Part shown: one piece after another, positions 47,289 to 57,148 of the stretch
Numbering within the stretch: the first letter of the stretch is position 1
Layout of the letters: every line of letters begins with the position of its first letter
Source of the DNA: VAZQ01 sp963840535
GTDB lineage: Bacteria; Pseudomonadota; Alphaproteobacteria; Rhizobiales; Xanthobacteraceae
Assembly: GCA_963840535.1 (NCBI GenBank)
Contig: CAWIZJ010000051.1
Location: 16,008-80,007, forward strand
Reading direction: 5' to 3'
Length of the DNA stretch: 64,000 nt
The notes under the pieces: model-generated
The model's input: only the letters and a program-made list of their open reading frames with translations
Told to the model about the DNA's origin: nothing
The model's database searches: none
Program-made: the position numbers and the translations under genes

Positions 47289-47600
47289 GTGGTCGTACGC
47301 GTCTGTAACAGGCGCCATTCCGAAAGCTTCGACTTTGAAATCGCCGGTTTGAAGTTTACCGCGTCGTTCGCACGCCTTAATGATGGCCGCGTCGCCGAGA
47401 TTTTTCTGCAGAACCACAAGCCCGGCAGCCAGACCGATAGCAACGCACGCGACAGCGGGATCGCCGCGAGTCTCGCTCTCCAGTTCGGGTGTCCGTTGCA
47501 GACGCTGCAGCGCGCGGTACTGCGCAACTCCAGCGGTCGGCCGTCAACACCATTGGGCGCCGCCATTGATGCGATTACCGGTCAGGGGAACGGCAAATGA
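47289..47600 (+). CDS. TSCPD-domain protein
   Basis: This 103-residue protein matches the TSCPD domain pattern seen at the end of some ribonucleotide reductases and as stand-alone phage proteins: FDFEIAGLKFTASFARLNDGRVAEIFLQ, then DSGIAASLALQFGCPLQTLQRAV. A stand-alone TSCPD in a replication module may relate to nucleotide metabolism, but no activity is known to me. The start codon is GTG. Its end overlaps the ATG of the next gene by four bases. Confidence 0.65.
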   Translation: MVVRVCNRRHSESFDFEIAGLKFTASFARLNDGRVAEIFLQNHKPGSQTDSNARDSGIAASLALQFGCPLQTLQRAVLRNSSGRPSTPLGAAIDAITGQGNGK

Positions 47601-48407
47601 ACCTCGCAAGCATTCACAAAGTTAGCGCATTGCTACCGCCGAGGATCCTGATCCACGGTGAAGAGGGCGTTGGTAAGACGACGCTGGCGAGTAAGTTTCC
47701 TTCGCCCATTTTCTTGCAGACCGAGGATGGCTGTCCCAGGGGATTGGAGATCAGCAGCTTCGGTTTGATCGACAACTTTCCGGATCTGCGTTCCGCTATC
47801 GGTACGCTCGCCTCTGAGCAGCACCATTTTCAGACGGTCGTGCTCGACAGCCTGGACGTCCTCGAAGAACTCGTTTGGCACGACGTGTGCCGGTCGCAAG
47901 GTTGGGCATCGATCGAAACTCCTGGCTACGGAAAGGGTACGTAATCGTCGATTCCTGGTGGGTCGATATCCTGAAGGGTCTCGATTACCTGCGCCGACAG
48001 CTCGGCATGATCATCGTGCTGCTGGCACATAGCGCGATTGAGACGATCAACGATCCGCGCGCTGCTTCTTACACATCCTATCAATTGCGTCTGCACAAGC
48101 GTGCGCGCGGCCTGGTGCAGGCTGGTGCGACGCCATCGGCTTCCTCGCGCCGGATCTTCACGTGCAGAGCGAGGAAGTCGGCTTCGGCAAGAAACGGAAT
48201 CGCGCCGACGGCGGCTCGCAGCGCTGGATCCACTTCGAAGGAAGGCCGAGCTTCGTCGCCAAGAATCGATACAACCTGCCGGCCAAGATGCCGGTGCCGA
48301 AGGACTTCAGTTACGAGGCGCTCGCCCCGTACCTGCCGCCGCAGCCGTCGGCGGCCATCGACGGCAAACCCAACCCCAAATCCACCAAACAGACGAGGTC
48401 CCAATGA
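47597..48407 (+). pseudogene. Sak4-like phage RecA-fold ATPase, frameshifted
   Basis: This is a RecA-like core ATPase (AAA_24, phage nucleotide-binding protein) of the Sak4 recombinase group. Walker A is GEEGVGKTTLASKFP near the N-terminus, and TVVLDSLDVLEEL is Walker B-like. After ETPGYGKGT the frame breaks near 47943, continues as VDILKGLDYLRRQLGMIIVLLAHS, and breaks again near 48115 before VGFGKKRNRADGGSQRWIHFEGRPSF. Two indels restore about 270 residues. Its end overlaps the DUF669 gene (ATGA), a typical pairing of an annealing recombinase with a ssDNA-binding helper. Confidence 0.78.
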
Positions 48408-48928
48408 CTACACAGTTTCCAGAAACCTTTGACCCAACGACGCAGGAAGGTAATTCCTGGGAGGTATTGCCGGTCGGCGAATACGTCGCCCAGATCGTCG
48501 AGGCCGACATCCAGCAGCCGAATTCCGGCGACGGCCATCACCTGGCCCTGACTTGGAAGATCATCGAAGGCGATTACGAAGGCCGGCAAGTTTGGCAGCG
48601 GATCACGATCCTGCATTCCAGCGAGCGGGCGCAAACGATTGGCCGCAGGACGATCAAGGATCTGTGCGTCGCTACCGACGTTGCCGAGAAGGTCGCCGAC
48701 GCCGAGGTCTTCCTGTTCAAGCCGGTGCGCATTCGGCTCGGCATCGAAAAGGACAAACAGGGGATCTACCCCGACAAAAACAAGGTGAGCCGGATCATGC
48801 CGCTGGAAACAAAGCCGGCGGAAACGGGACAGCCGGCCAAACCGGTAACCCCGACGACGAAGGCTACCGCGGCAACGGCAGCACCAAAGGGTCCCGGCGG
48901 CCCCGCTCCTTGGCACGCGCAACGTTAA
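48404..48928 (+). CDS. DUF669 phage single-strand-binding-like protein
   Basis: This 174-residue DUF669 protein has a beta-rich core (WEVLPVGEYVAQIVEADIQ, HHLALTWKIIEGDYEGRQVWQRI) and a flexible Pro/Ala/Thr tail ending PWHAQR, which resembles SSB-type acidic or proline tails in layout. DUF669 proteins accompany phage recombinases and are thought to bind single-stranded DNA. It is translationally coupled to the Sak4-like gene and followed by the helicase gene. It appears complete. Confidence 0.78.
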   Translation: MTTQFPETFDPTTQEGNSWEVLPVGEYVAQIVEADIQQPNSGDGHHLALTWKIIEGDYEGRQVWQRITILHSSERAQTIGRRTIKDLCVATDVAEKVADAEVFLFKPVRIRLGIEKDKQGIYPDKNKVSRIMPLETKPAETGQPAKPVTPTTKATAATAAPKGPGGPAPWHAQR

Positions 48929-49141
48929 TGGGAGGAACTGGCCGGTGTCCCTTGGGCAAGGCACCGGCCACTTACTACATGTTTGAACTTCGTCCCTACC
49001 AACAAGAGGCACTCTCCGCGCTGGAGACCTACTGGTCGCAAGGTGGCGGCAATCCGCTGGTGGTGATGACGACCGCCACCGGCAAAAGCGTCGTCATCGC
49101 ACATTTAATCCACGATATCTCGCATCGTTTTCCGGCGCTAA

Positions 49142-50476
49142 GGACACTCCGAACAATAACTGAATTGCAGTCGGCGGTCATGCGTCGGAGTGACTTAGGT
49201 CTTGGGGATTCCTGTGTTCGGCGAATAGGGGTAGGTCGGTCGCATGATCGACGAGGACGCCATTCGGCAGCGATGGGACGCGGTCGGCTCGAAGCTCGAC
49301 GAGCGGGGGCGGCGATTGTTTGCGGCGGCCGAGGTGCGGACCGCTGGTCGAGGCGGTCTGGCGATCGTCTCGAAGATCACCGGGCTCGCCCGTTCGACGA
49401 TCAATCGCGGCAAGGAAGATCTCGATGCGCAACCGCTGCCGAAGGGGCGGGTTCGCCGTGCCGGTGGCGGGCGTCGCGCGGTTTGCGAGAACGATCCGGG
49501 GCTCGTCCCCGCGCTCAAGCGCCTGGTCGAGCCCGCGACGCTGGGCGATCCCATGCGGCCCTTGATCTGGGTGTCGAAAAGCATGGAGAAGCTGGCGGCG
49601 ACCCTGACGGAGATGGGGCATCCGATCAGTGCCGATACGGTGCGCACGGAGTTGGTGAAACTCGGGTTCTCGCGCCAGTCCAATCGCAAGGCGGATGAAG
49701 GCTCGAAACATCCCGACCGCAATGCCCAGTTCGAATACATCAACGCGAAGGTCATTGCGGCGCAGGCGCAACAACAACCCGTCATCTCCGTCGACACGAA
49801 GAAGAAGGAGCTGATCGGCAACTTCAAGAATGGCGGAACCGATTATCGTCCGAAAGGCAACCCACAGCGCGTGAACGTGCACGACTTCGAGGACAAGAAG
49901 CTCGGCAAGGTCGTACCCTATGGGGTGTACGATGTGACCGCCAACGCCGGCTTCGTCAGCGTCGGGATCACGAGCGACACGGCCGAGTTCGCTGTGCAGT
50001 CGATCCGCTGCTGGCTCGAACGCATGGGACGACAGCGCTATCCGAATGCGCGAGAATTGACGATCACGGCGGACTGCGGCGGCTCGAATGGTGCGCGTGT
50101 GCGGCTCTGGAAGGTCGAGCTGCAAAAGCTCGCCGACGAGACGGGCCTCGTGATCCGTGTCCACCACTATCCGCCGGGCACATCGAAGTGGAACAAGATC
50201 GAGCACCGGCTGTTCTGCCACATCACGCAGAACTGGCGCGGCCGGCCGCTGACGGATCGCCTTGCCGTGGTCGAGCTGATCGGGGCGACGACGACCAAGA
50301 CCGGTCTGAAAGTCGAGAGCGCACTCGACACGCGCAGCTACCAGAAGGGCATCAAGGTCAGCAAAGCCGAGATGGAATGCCTCGACATCACCGGCGATCA
50401 GTTCCATCCTGAATGGAACTACACGATCAGGCCGCGGCAGCCATCGGAATCGTAGCAGTTATTGTTCAGGATATCC
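49142..50476 (+). mobile_element. ISAzo13-family insertion sequence (1,335 bp)
   Basis: The ends GGACACTCC and GGATATCCT (right end read inward) continue into a shared GAACAATAACTG, giving inverted repeats matching at 17 of 21 positions. A 3-bp target duplication TAA flanks it (49139-49141 and 50477-50479). The single transposase gene is intact. Excision with one TAA restores the helicase frame, so boundaries are well supported. Confidence 0.92.
49244..50455 (+). CDS. ISAzo13-family transposase
   Basis: This 403-residue DDE transposase of the ISAzo13 family begins MIDEDAIRQRWDAVGSKLDERGRRLF, the family opening. An HTH region follows (GGLAIVSKITGLARSTINRG). The DDE core has first Asp in ISVDTKKKE, second Asp in TITADCGGSNG, and Glu in WNKIEHRLF. 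It is uninterrupted, unlike the helicase gene around it, so this copy inserted recently or is under less decay. It may still be active. Confidence 0.93.
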   Translation: MIDEDAIRQRWDAVGSKLDERGRRLFAAAEVRTAGRGGLAIVSKITGLARSTINRGKEDLDAQPLPKGRVRRAGGGRRAVCENDPGLVPALKRLVEPATLGDPMRPLIWVSKSMEKLAATLTEMGHPISADTVRTELVKLGFSRQSNRKADEGSKHPDRNAQFEYINAKVIAAQAQQQPVISVDTKKKELIGNFKNGGTDYRPKGNPQRVNVHDFEDKKLGKVVPYGVYDVTANAGFVSVGITSDTAEFAVQSIRCWLERMGRQRYPNARELTITADCGGSNGARVRLWKVELQKLADETGLVIRVHHYPPGTSKWNKIEHRLFCHITQNWRGRPLTDRLAVVELIGATTTKTGLKVESALDTRSYQKGIKVSKAEMECLDITGDQFHPEWNYTIRPRQPSES

Positions 50477-52039
50477 TAAGGGTGCTGGTCGTTACCCACG
50501 TGCTCGAGCTGATCGAGCAGGATCTCGAGCCTCTGCTCGCGCTGTGGCCGGACGCGCCCGTCGGAATCAACAGCGCGGGCATCGGCCAGCGCGAATGGGA
50601 TGCGCCGATCGTCTTCGCCGGGGTGCAGAGCGTCTGGCGCAACGCCGCCCGGCTCGGACCGCGGCACCTGGTGCTGATCGACGAGGCGCACCTGGTGCCG
50701 CACGACGGCGACGGAATGTATCGCAGCCTGATTGCAGAGCTGCGCGCGCTGGCACCAGAAGACGGCATGCGGGTTGCCGGGTTCTCGGCGACGCCGTTCC
50801 GGCTCGATCAGCGGCCGGCTCGACGAAGGCGAAGGCAAGATCTTCGACGACGTCGTTTTCGACTACGGCATCGGCCAGGGAATCAGGGATGGTTGGCTGT
50901 CGCCGCTGACGTCGAAGACGACCGGCACCGAGATCAATGTCAGCGGCGTTGGTCGGCGCGGCGGCGAATTCATCGCCAGCGAGCTCGAGCGTGCCGCCGA
51001 CGACAGCGCCACCGTCGGCGCCGCTTGCGACGAGATCGTCGCGCGCGGTGTCGACCGGCGTTCATGGTTGGTCTTCTGCTGCGGCGTCGCCCACGCGCAT
51101 CACGTCGGCCAGGCGCTCCGTGCCCGGGGTATTTCCTGTCGGGTGGTGACCGGCGAGACGCCGCTCCCCGAGCGTGCGGACAGCATCGCCGCGTTCAAGG
51201 CCGGCATGGTCCGGTGCCTGGTCAACGTCAACGTGTTGACGACCGGCTTCGACGCGCCGCGGATCGACCTGCTGGCCATGCTGCGGCCGACGCTGTCGAC
51301 TGGACTCTACGTGCAAATGGTCGGCCGCGGCACCCGCAAGGCCGACGGCAAGGTCAACTGTCTGATCCTGGACTTCGCCGGCAACTGCCGACGGCACGGA
51401 CCGGTGGACCAGGTCGACATCAAGCTCGGCGGCAGCAACGGTGCGGCCGTCGCGCCGGCCACGGTGCGCACCAAGACCTGCCCAGACTGCGCCGAGATCA
51501 ACCCGCTCGACGCCGCGGCCTGCTGCTGCTGCGGCTACGAGTGGCCGAAGCCGAAGCCGGTGGCCAAGCATGCGACGTCCGCCGACGCGGTCCCGATCCT
51601 CACCGGCGAGCGGGTGTGGCTGCCGGTCACGCGACGTCAGCTTCCACCGCCATTACAAGTATGGCGATCCCGACGCGCCGCCGTCGTTCCGGGTCGACTA
51701 TCTCTGCGGCCTCTCGCCCTACGCCGAATACGTTTCGTTCGAGCGCCAGGGCTACGCGCGCACCTGCGCCGAGCGCTGGTGGTACGCGCTGGGGGGATCC
51801 GCGCCGGTCCCGGTGACGGTGGACGAGGCGCTGCAGCGCCAGCACGAGCTCGATCCGGTGGTCGCGATCGCGGTCACGCGCAACGGCCGATTCTGGAACG
51901 TCATCGATCGCCGCGTCCGGCGCCCGGACGGCAGCGTCGTCGAGGTTGACCGGCACTATCGCTGCTGGGTGATCGAGACGCGCGCCGATGCCGCGCGAAC
52001 CCTCGCCGCCACCCCGATCAACGATGCGATTTTGTTCTG

Positions 52040-52411
52040 ATGAGCAGCGCCGTCAGCCGATTTGCAACCGAGGAGCCGACGGCCTGCGCCGTCTGCCGCC
52101 GTCATGCGGTGTGGCTCGGCTACGGGCCGCCGAAACGGGAGCGTCCGCCGGTGATCTGGTTGTGCGACGACAACGGCTGCCACGCCGCGGCAAAGAAGGT
52201 CTACGCCATGCCGAAGGAGATGCTGGACGCCTACGAGATCGGTGCCGCGCTCGAGGCCGGCGCGGAGGCCGGCGCCTATCTCGAAGAGATCAGCAAGACC
52301 GACATCGCGACGCTGGACGCCGGCGAATGGCGCGAATTCCTTCGCCGGCTGTTCGTCGGCTACGAGCTCGCGCTGCGCCGGAAAATCCTGAACAACGAGC
52401 CACCGTTTTAG
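52040..52411 (+). CDS. Hypothetical phage protein with Cys motif
   Basis: This 123-residue protein carries a possible zinc site (CAVCRRHAVW ... WLCDDNGCH) in the first 50 residues and an acidic helical C-terminal half (KEMLDAYEIGAALEAGAEAGAYLEEI). Its ATG overlaps the helicase stop by one base (TGATG), and the prim-pol gene follows after 16 bases, so it belongs to the replication operon. It resembles phage proteins of the DUF6511 kind; exact function is unknown. Confidence 0.65.
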   Translation: MSSAVSRFATEEPTACAVCRRHAVWLGYGPPKRERPPVIWLCDDNGCHAAAKKVYAMPKEMLDAYEIGAALEAGAEAGAYLEEISKTDIATLDAGEWREFLRRLFVGYELALRRKILNNEPPF

Positions 52412-52427
52412 GGATCCGGATCGCACC

Positions 52428-54667
52428 ATGGGTGCCTATGCGCAGTGTGCCGAAAGGTTGATCGAGCGCGGCTTCGCCGCGGTGCCGATCATGCCGGGGA
52501 CCAAGCGGCCGGGATTCTTCTTCGCCGGCATGTGGATCGGCCTCGCCAATTGGCAGAAGCGCTTCAACGGCGGTCCGCCACCGGCGACCGAGCGCGAGCG
52601 CTGGGCCGCAGGCGACGCCGGTGTCGGCGTCGTTGCCGGTCAGGCCAGTCACGGCCTGATCGCGGTCGACATCGACAGCGAGGATCCGGCGATCCAGGCG
52701 GCGCTGCGAACGGTCCTGCCGCCGACGCACGTGCGCAAGACCGGCGCGCGCGGCGAGACGCTGTTCTACCACGGTCCCGGCATCACGCAGTCGCAGAGCT
52801 GGAACATCGCCGGCAAACGGGTCGTCGACCTGATCGGTCCGGGGCGGCAGACGGTGCTGCCGCCGACGATCCACCCGGACACCGGGGCGCCGTACCGCTG
52901 GTCGGGCTCCGAGAGCCTCGAGGACCTGCAGCCGCACGAGCTGCCGACGCTGCCGGCCGACATTGCCGAGCGGATCACGGCGGCGCTGCTGCCGCTGGGA
53001 TATCGTCCCGAACCGCCGCCGCATGAAGGCGGCAACGGCGGCGACGGTGACAGTGACAGCGACAGTCCGCATCGCCTCCTCAACAACGAAGCACTCGCCA
53101 ACTTGGACGCTTGGGTGCCGGCGCTGATGCTGTATCGCTGTCGGCGGACGCAGAAGGGCTACGAGGCGGTGCCGACCTGGCGGCCATCGACAACCGGGCG
53201 AGAGCTCGGCAAGCGGCACCTCAACCTGAAGATCGTGCCGGACGGCATCCGCGACTTCGGTGCCGACCAGGGTTACACGCCGCTCGACCTGGTCATGGCG
53301 GCCTGCGACTGCGACCTCGACACCGCGTTCCGGTTCCTCTCCGAGCGGCTGGGCTGGGCCTCGGATCTCGATCTGTCCGCGCTGCGGCCGCCGGCTGACG
53401 AGGCGGCGGCCGAGCCGGTCGTGGGTGCGGCAGCGAAGCCGAAGGCCCCGATCGACGAGCTCGCCCGCTTCACCGCCGTGCCGGGAGTGCTGGGGGAGAT
53501 CGTCGACTGGATCGTCGCGACCAGCCGGCGCCCGAACCGGGTGCTCGCGCTCGGCGCCGCCGTCACCGTGGTCGGCACCCTGATCGGCCGCCGCGCCGCT
53601 GGCCCGACCCGCAGCGCCACCCACCTCTACGCCGTCGGAATCGCACCCACCGGCAGCGGCAAGCAGCACCTGCTCGACAGCGTGATCCGGCTCATGGAAG
53701 CGGCCAAGGCCAGCAACCACATCGGGCCGTCGAAGTTCTTCTCCCTGAGCGCGGTGCTCGATCTGTTGTCCAGCAAACCGCTGGTGCTGTGCCCGCAGGA
53801 CGAGATCGGGGTCTTCCTCAAGGCCGTGACCAGCAGGCGAGCGACCAGCCACGAGGCGGCCGTCAGCCAGATCCTGCGGGGGCTGTGGGGCGTTTCGTTT
53901 GCCAGCATGCCGACGCCGGCATGGGCGCAGCGCGAGATGCAAATCATCTCGTGCCCGGCGTTGTCGATCTTCGGGGTCTCGACGCTGGAGGAATTCCACG
54001 CCGCGCTGCAGGGCGAGAGCGTCGCCAACGGCTTCCTCAACCGTTTCCTCGCTCTCAGCTTCCAACATTCGCGCCCTGGACCGTGATCCGGAAACCGATC
54101 CGAGCCGCGTGCCCGCCAGCCTGAGCGAGGCGTCTGCAGACGCTGTACCTGTGGTCGGGTCCGGAGAGCCTGATCCAGATCGGCAACCCCAGCGCCAGGA
54201 TCCAGCCGGAAATCCTGCCGTGGGCAAGCAAGGAGGCCAACAACTGCTACACGGAATTCACCCGCCTGGTCGAAGCTCACGTCGACGAGCATCAAGGGAG
54301 CGGGGCCTACCTCGCGCGCTGCGCTGAAACGGCGGTCCGGCTCGCGACCATACGCGCCGCCGGCCGCTGGGGGCGTGGTGCCAGAGTTGACCTGTCGGAC
54401 ATCGAGTGGGGCGTCGGCGTGGCGTGGACGGCGGGCCAAGCCCTGGCCGCGGCCGCGCAGGATTTCCTGCCGCAGAACGAACGCGGCGAGATGACGGAGA
54501 AGATCCTGGCCTACGTCCGACGCAAGCATCCCGTGAAGCCGCGCGACATCCAGCAGTTCCTCAAGGGCCGCCTGCGCAGCAAGGACATCAAGGACATCCT
54601 GAGCCAGTTGGTCGAAGCCGGCGAGGTCGAGTGGCAAGGGGATGAATACCAGCCCACAGCAAAGTAG
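52428..54667 (+). pseudogene. Bifunctional DNA primase/polymerase-helicase, frameshifted near C-terminus
   Basis: The N-terminal prim-pol (AEP) domain spans residues 1-200, with the catalytic acidic motif LIAVDIDSED and the typical GVGVVAG and HTHVRKTG-like loops. A middle linker is followed by a helicase-like ATPase domain from about residue 340 (VGIAPTGSGKQHLLDSV as Walker A). After about 54060 the frame changes twice (NIRALDRDPETDPSR, then LYLWSGPESLIQIG) and the protein ends at a C-terminal winged-helix-like region (MTEKILAYVRRKHPVKPRD). Two indels restore about 745 residues. It should prime and unwind the element's origin. Confidence 0.85.
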
Positions 54668-54735
54668 CCCGTGTTGCATTTTTGCTTCGCGGGCCATTTC
54701 GGCTCGCGAGGCATTTTTGCAACATGGGGTTTTTG

Positions 54736-54918
54736 GTAAACGTTTGGATTTTGGGGTAAACAGGGCTGAATCTGAATTCTTCAATAATATCATATATCTA
54801 TATAATATAGATAGATATATGTTTACTGTTTACTACCCCTTAGTAGGTAGAGGGAATCAAGGAAGGAAGGAGGGTAGTTCCGGGGGGTCTCTAGTAGGTA
54901 AACAGCTAACAAGTAAAC
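54736..54918. other. Candidate replication origin: iteron-like hexamers and AT-rich palindrome
   Basis: Six GTAAAC/GTTTAC hexamers lie at 54736, 54756, 54821, 54828, 54898 and 54913. Between them an AT-rich stretch (about 54780-54820) contains a perfect 9-base-arm palindrome at 54795-54813 (TATCTATAT-A-ATATAGATA). TAGTAGGTA also occurs twice (54841, 54893). The region follows the prim-pol gene directly and is far more AT-rich than the rest of the window. This looks like an initiator-binding plus unwinding region of the integrated element. Confidence 0.6.
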
Positions 54919-54963
54919 CGAGCGAGGGCGCCAGGCGTCCCCCTACGTGCCCGGGGTGGGGCC

Positions 54964-55430
54964 ATGAGCCCTAGGCGCACCCCACTCGAGCAGAAGCTGG
55001 GAACATTCATCCGCATGCTCGCCAGCGAACGGGACGGCGAAGTCGTCGCAGCGGCGCGCGCCATCGTGCGCACGCTGAAAGCCGCCGGCGCAGACATCCA
55101 TGTCCTTGCCGAGCGCGTCGAGACGGCGAACGGCAGTAAGTTGACCGACGGGGAGATGCGGAAGCTCTACGACGCAGGCTACGACGCTGGTGTGCGCGCA
55201 GCGGAAGCCAAACAGCACGGTCCTGACGACTTCCGCAACGTCGACGGCACCCCCGCCTGGCACGAGATCGCGCGCTTCTGCCAGCAAAGCCGCGATCGAC
55301 TGCGAGAGAAGGAGCGCGAATTCATCAACGACATGGCGTCGCGAACGGTCTGGCGCGAGCCAACCGAGCGGCAATCCAAATGGCTGCGCAGCATCTTCTA
55401 TCCAACTCGGCGGGATGACCTTAATCGCCG
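54964..55430 (+). CDS. Hypothetical island protein
   Basis: From ATG 54964 the frame encodes a helical protein: MSPRRTPLEQKLGTFIRMLAS, then KLTDGEMRKLYDAGYDAGVRAAE and an end around WLRSIF. The frame stays open to 55632, but homology-like character stops near 55400, where the neighbouring frame reads LGGMTLIAAGRG, so an indel probably sits there. I recognise it as a recurrent phage-island protein of Rhizobiales without known function. It lies just downstream of the putative origin. Confidence 0.6.
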
Positions 55431-55925
55431 CCGGGCGCGGTCAGCTGCTGAGCCAGATGATGCGCCGCCCCGCTCCCCGATCGCGATCCCGGATCCACGG
55501 AGCGCATCAAGAATCCAGGGCCGCGCGGATGCTGACAGTGTGTCAGGGCGCGGACCTGACAAGGTGGCAGGATGGGCAACGGGTCGAGCGGTCGGCTGTG
55601 GCAACGGGTCAAGCGCCGGGATCGGTCGCTAGGTCCGGCCTCCGCGGTGCGCCGGGTCGAGGTCACGCCAGAGGTCGAGCCGGAAGCCCTGGCGAAGCTC
55701 GCTACCTGCGGATCCACCGGATCCACGGAGCGCCCGGCGAGCTACTAGGGCGAACACTGGCACGCGAGCGCGCCGCCGCGGTTTCGCTCCGGCTCGCCGT
55801 GACTCGTGGTCGAGCCGGGGTCACGAGCCGAGGCGCGCGGCCTACCAAACACACCACGCATCAGGCATCTCTCGGTCATAGCAGGGCCGAGTCACATCCT
55901 CCCGAACACCGTCGCCAAGCGTACC
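55431..55925. other. Degenerate region with no supported gene
   Basis: About 500 bases with open frames on both strands but no coherent protein. The codon pattern and short low-complexity stretches (GGATCCAC repeats near 55490 and 55710) suggest eroded coding DNA. Confidence 0.4.
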
Positions 55926-56376
55926 ATGCCAGTCGGACGCCCGTTCCCGCCAGGGGTCTCTGGAAACAGTGCCGGGACTCCTCGCGCGCACGCCGGGACC
56001 TGAACGCCGACACGATCAGGGCGATGCATCAGGCTTTCCGTGAGGGCGGCCGCGAGCGCCATCGACAAGGTGATGAAGAGCAACCCGCGGTATTCCTTAA
56101 GCTATTGTGCCTTTTCGTTCCACGCGAACTTGAAGTCACGCAAGTTCAGGTGTTAAGGGTATGAGTGACGATCAGATCGAGCAGGCCATCGAAATAATTG
56201 AGGAGATGTTGGCGAGGCGGGAGGCAGGGGAGATGCCAAGGTGGTCGAGGGGTCGCGAGGCGGTTAAGCCAGCATTCCGGACCTTATCCCATCAAACCCA
56301 GGAAGCGGAATGGAAACGCAAGGCAAAGCGGGCGACTAGATGTAGTGGTAGAACGACGCCGAACAGGGGCGAATAG
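55926..56376 (+). pseudogene. DUF5681-like (terminase-small-associated) protein, frameshifted
   Basis: The opening MPVGRPFPPGVSGNSAGTPR is the typical KPGxSGNPxGRP start of DUF5681 phage proteins. A frameshift then leads to DLNADTIRAMHQAFREGGR and AVFLKLLCLFVPRELEVT, and another to MSDDQIEQAIEIIEEMLARREAGE. Joined, these give a helical protein of about 140 residues. At least two indels are present. DUF5681 genes usually lie near small terminase subunits, which hints at a prophage origin for the island; no terminase is seen. Confidence 0.6.
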
Positions 56377-56576
56377 CTAACCCATTGATATAATTGAGGT
56401 CAACTGTACAATAAAGGAACTGATTTCTGTACAGTCGAGGCGACGCGAGCAACGGCGGCGGAAAAAGCACGCGGGCCCATGGCCCCGACCCCCACCCCCC
56501 GGCCGCGAAAAATAAATTTCATTAAGGCCCCTGCCCCAAGTCCCCGGCCTTTTTTCACTCAGGGGCGGTAGGTCCA
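56377..56576. other. Short region with terminator-like hairpin and repeated motif
   Basis: AAGGCC (56524-56529) and GGCCTT (56546-56551) with a following T run could form a weak terminator. A C-rich stretch plus TTAAGGCCCCT and TTTTTTCA recur in similar order at about 57446-57520, so the segment may be an ancient duplicate. Confidence 0.4.
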
Positions 56577-56800
56577 CATCAGGCCGTTGGCATCGGCCGC
56601 GGCCAAGCGCGAGCAGCGCAGGAGATCGAGCGGATGCAGCGCAACCGAGGCCGCCCTTGTCGTCGCCACCGGTGCGGTACGCGAGCGCCGATGTCCGGCA
56701 TGCGTCGTGCTGGCTGTTAAGGCATAGAGGCGCGCGCGGCCTCGCGGCTGGTGCCGAGGCGCTCGGCGAGCTGGTAGTAGGTTAACTGTTCGGTGGCCAT
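56577..56800 (-). pseudogene. HTH DNA-binding protein, frameshifted fragment
   Basis: On the minus strand an ATG at 56800 begins MATEQLTYYQLAERLGTSREAAR, the helix-turn-helix opening of small regulators common in Rhizobiales islands. The frame stops a few codons later. The adjacent frame continues with VATTRAASVALHPLDLLR, so an indel separates the halves. It follows the 101-residue hypothetical gene on the same strand. Confidence 0.5.
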
Positions 56801-56842
56801 GATCAGCAAGGGTCACGGCAGGGTCACCAATGGCGGACTGGG

Positions 56843-57148
56843 CTATTTCTCGGAGAGCATGGCGTGCGCTTCGACCCATGCGTTGGGTTGGACGGTCGCC
56901 GGTTCCTGGCCATGCTGGGCATCAGCGAAGCTGCCCGATGCCTCGGCCTGCCTTCTCTCTTCGCACATCTCTGCAAGCAGGCGATTAAGCGCGGCGAGCA
57001 TCGCTTCATAATTGAGGGTGACGGCGCTCTTCTCGGCGGGCGTTTCGTTGTCCGGTTCGCGTTCGGCGTCGGTGGTGGCATCTACGGTGGCGGGCATCCG
57101 GCTGGTCACCTCCCGCACAGGGAGGGCTCCTGTTGGGGCGCGATCCAC
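56843..57148 (-). CDS. Hypothetical helical island protein
   Basis: This 101-residue open frame has an acidic N-terminal half and a central helix (YEAMLAALNRLLAEMCEERRQAE) that could form a coiled coil. An internal start MPATVDATTD is an alternative. It precedes the HTH fragment on the minus strand with a 42-base gap. Phage-island genes with this order are familiar, but I know no function. Confidence 0.5.
   Translation of the reverse strand: MDRAPTGALPVREVTSRMPATVDATTDAEREPDNETPAEKSAVTLNYEAMLAALNRLLAEMCEERRQAEASGSFADAQHGQEPATVQPNAWVEAHAMLSEK

Larger units (their letters stand above)
48979..52040 (+). pseudogene. Superfamily 2 DEAD/DEAH helicase, split by an IS and frameshifted
   Basis: The N-terminal piece (MFELRPYQQEALSALETYW, Walker A TTATGKSVV) stops where an IS enters at 49142. 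The rest resumes at 50477: motif II DEAH (VLIDEAHLVP), motif III FSATPFRLD, TGFDAPRIDL, motif VI QMVGRGTRK, and then a zinc ribbon (CPDC...CCCCGYEW). Removing the IS and one TAA copy joins FPALR to VLVVTHVLEL in frame. Two further indels (near 50809 and 51633) break the C-terminal part. The full gene would encode about 575 residues, a phage-type replication helicase. Confidence 0.85.

Noticed and set aside
54795..54813. AT-rich palindrome read as a transcription terminator
   Set aside because: The arms are all A/T without a GC stem or T-tail on one side, so it would be a poor terminator. Placement among GTAAAC repeats fits an unwinding region better.
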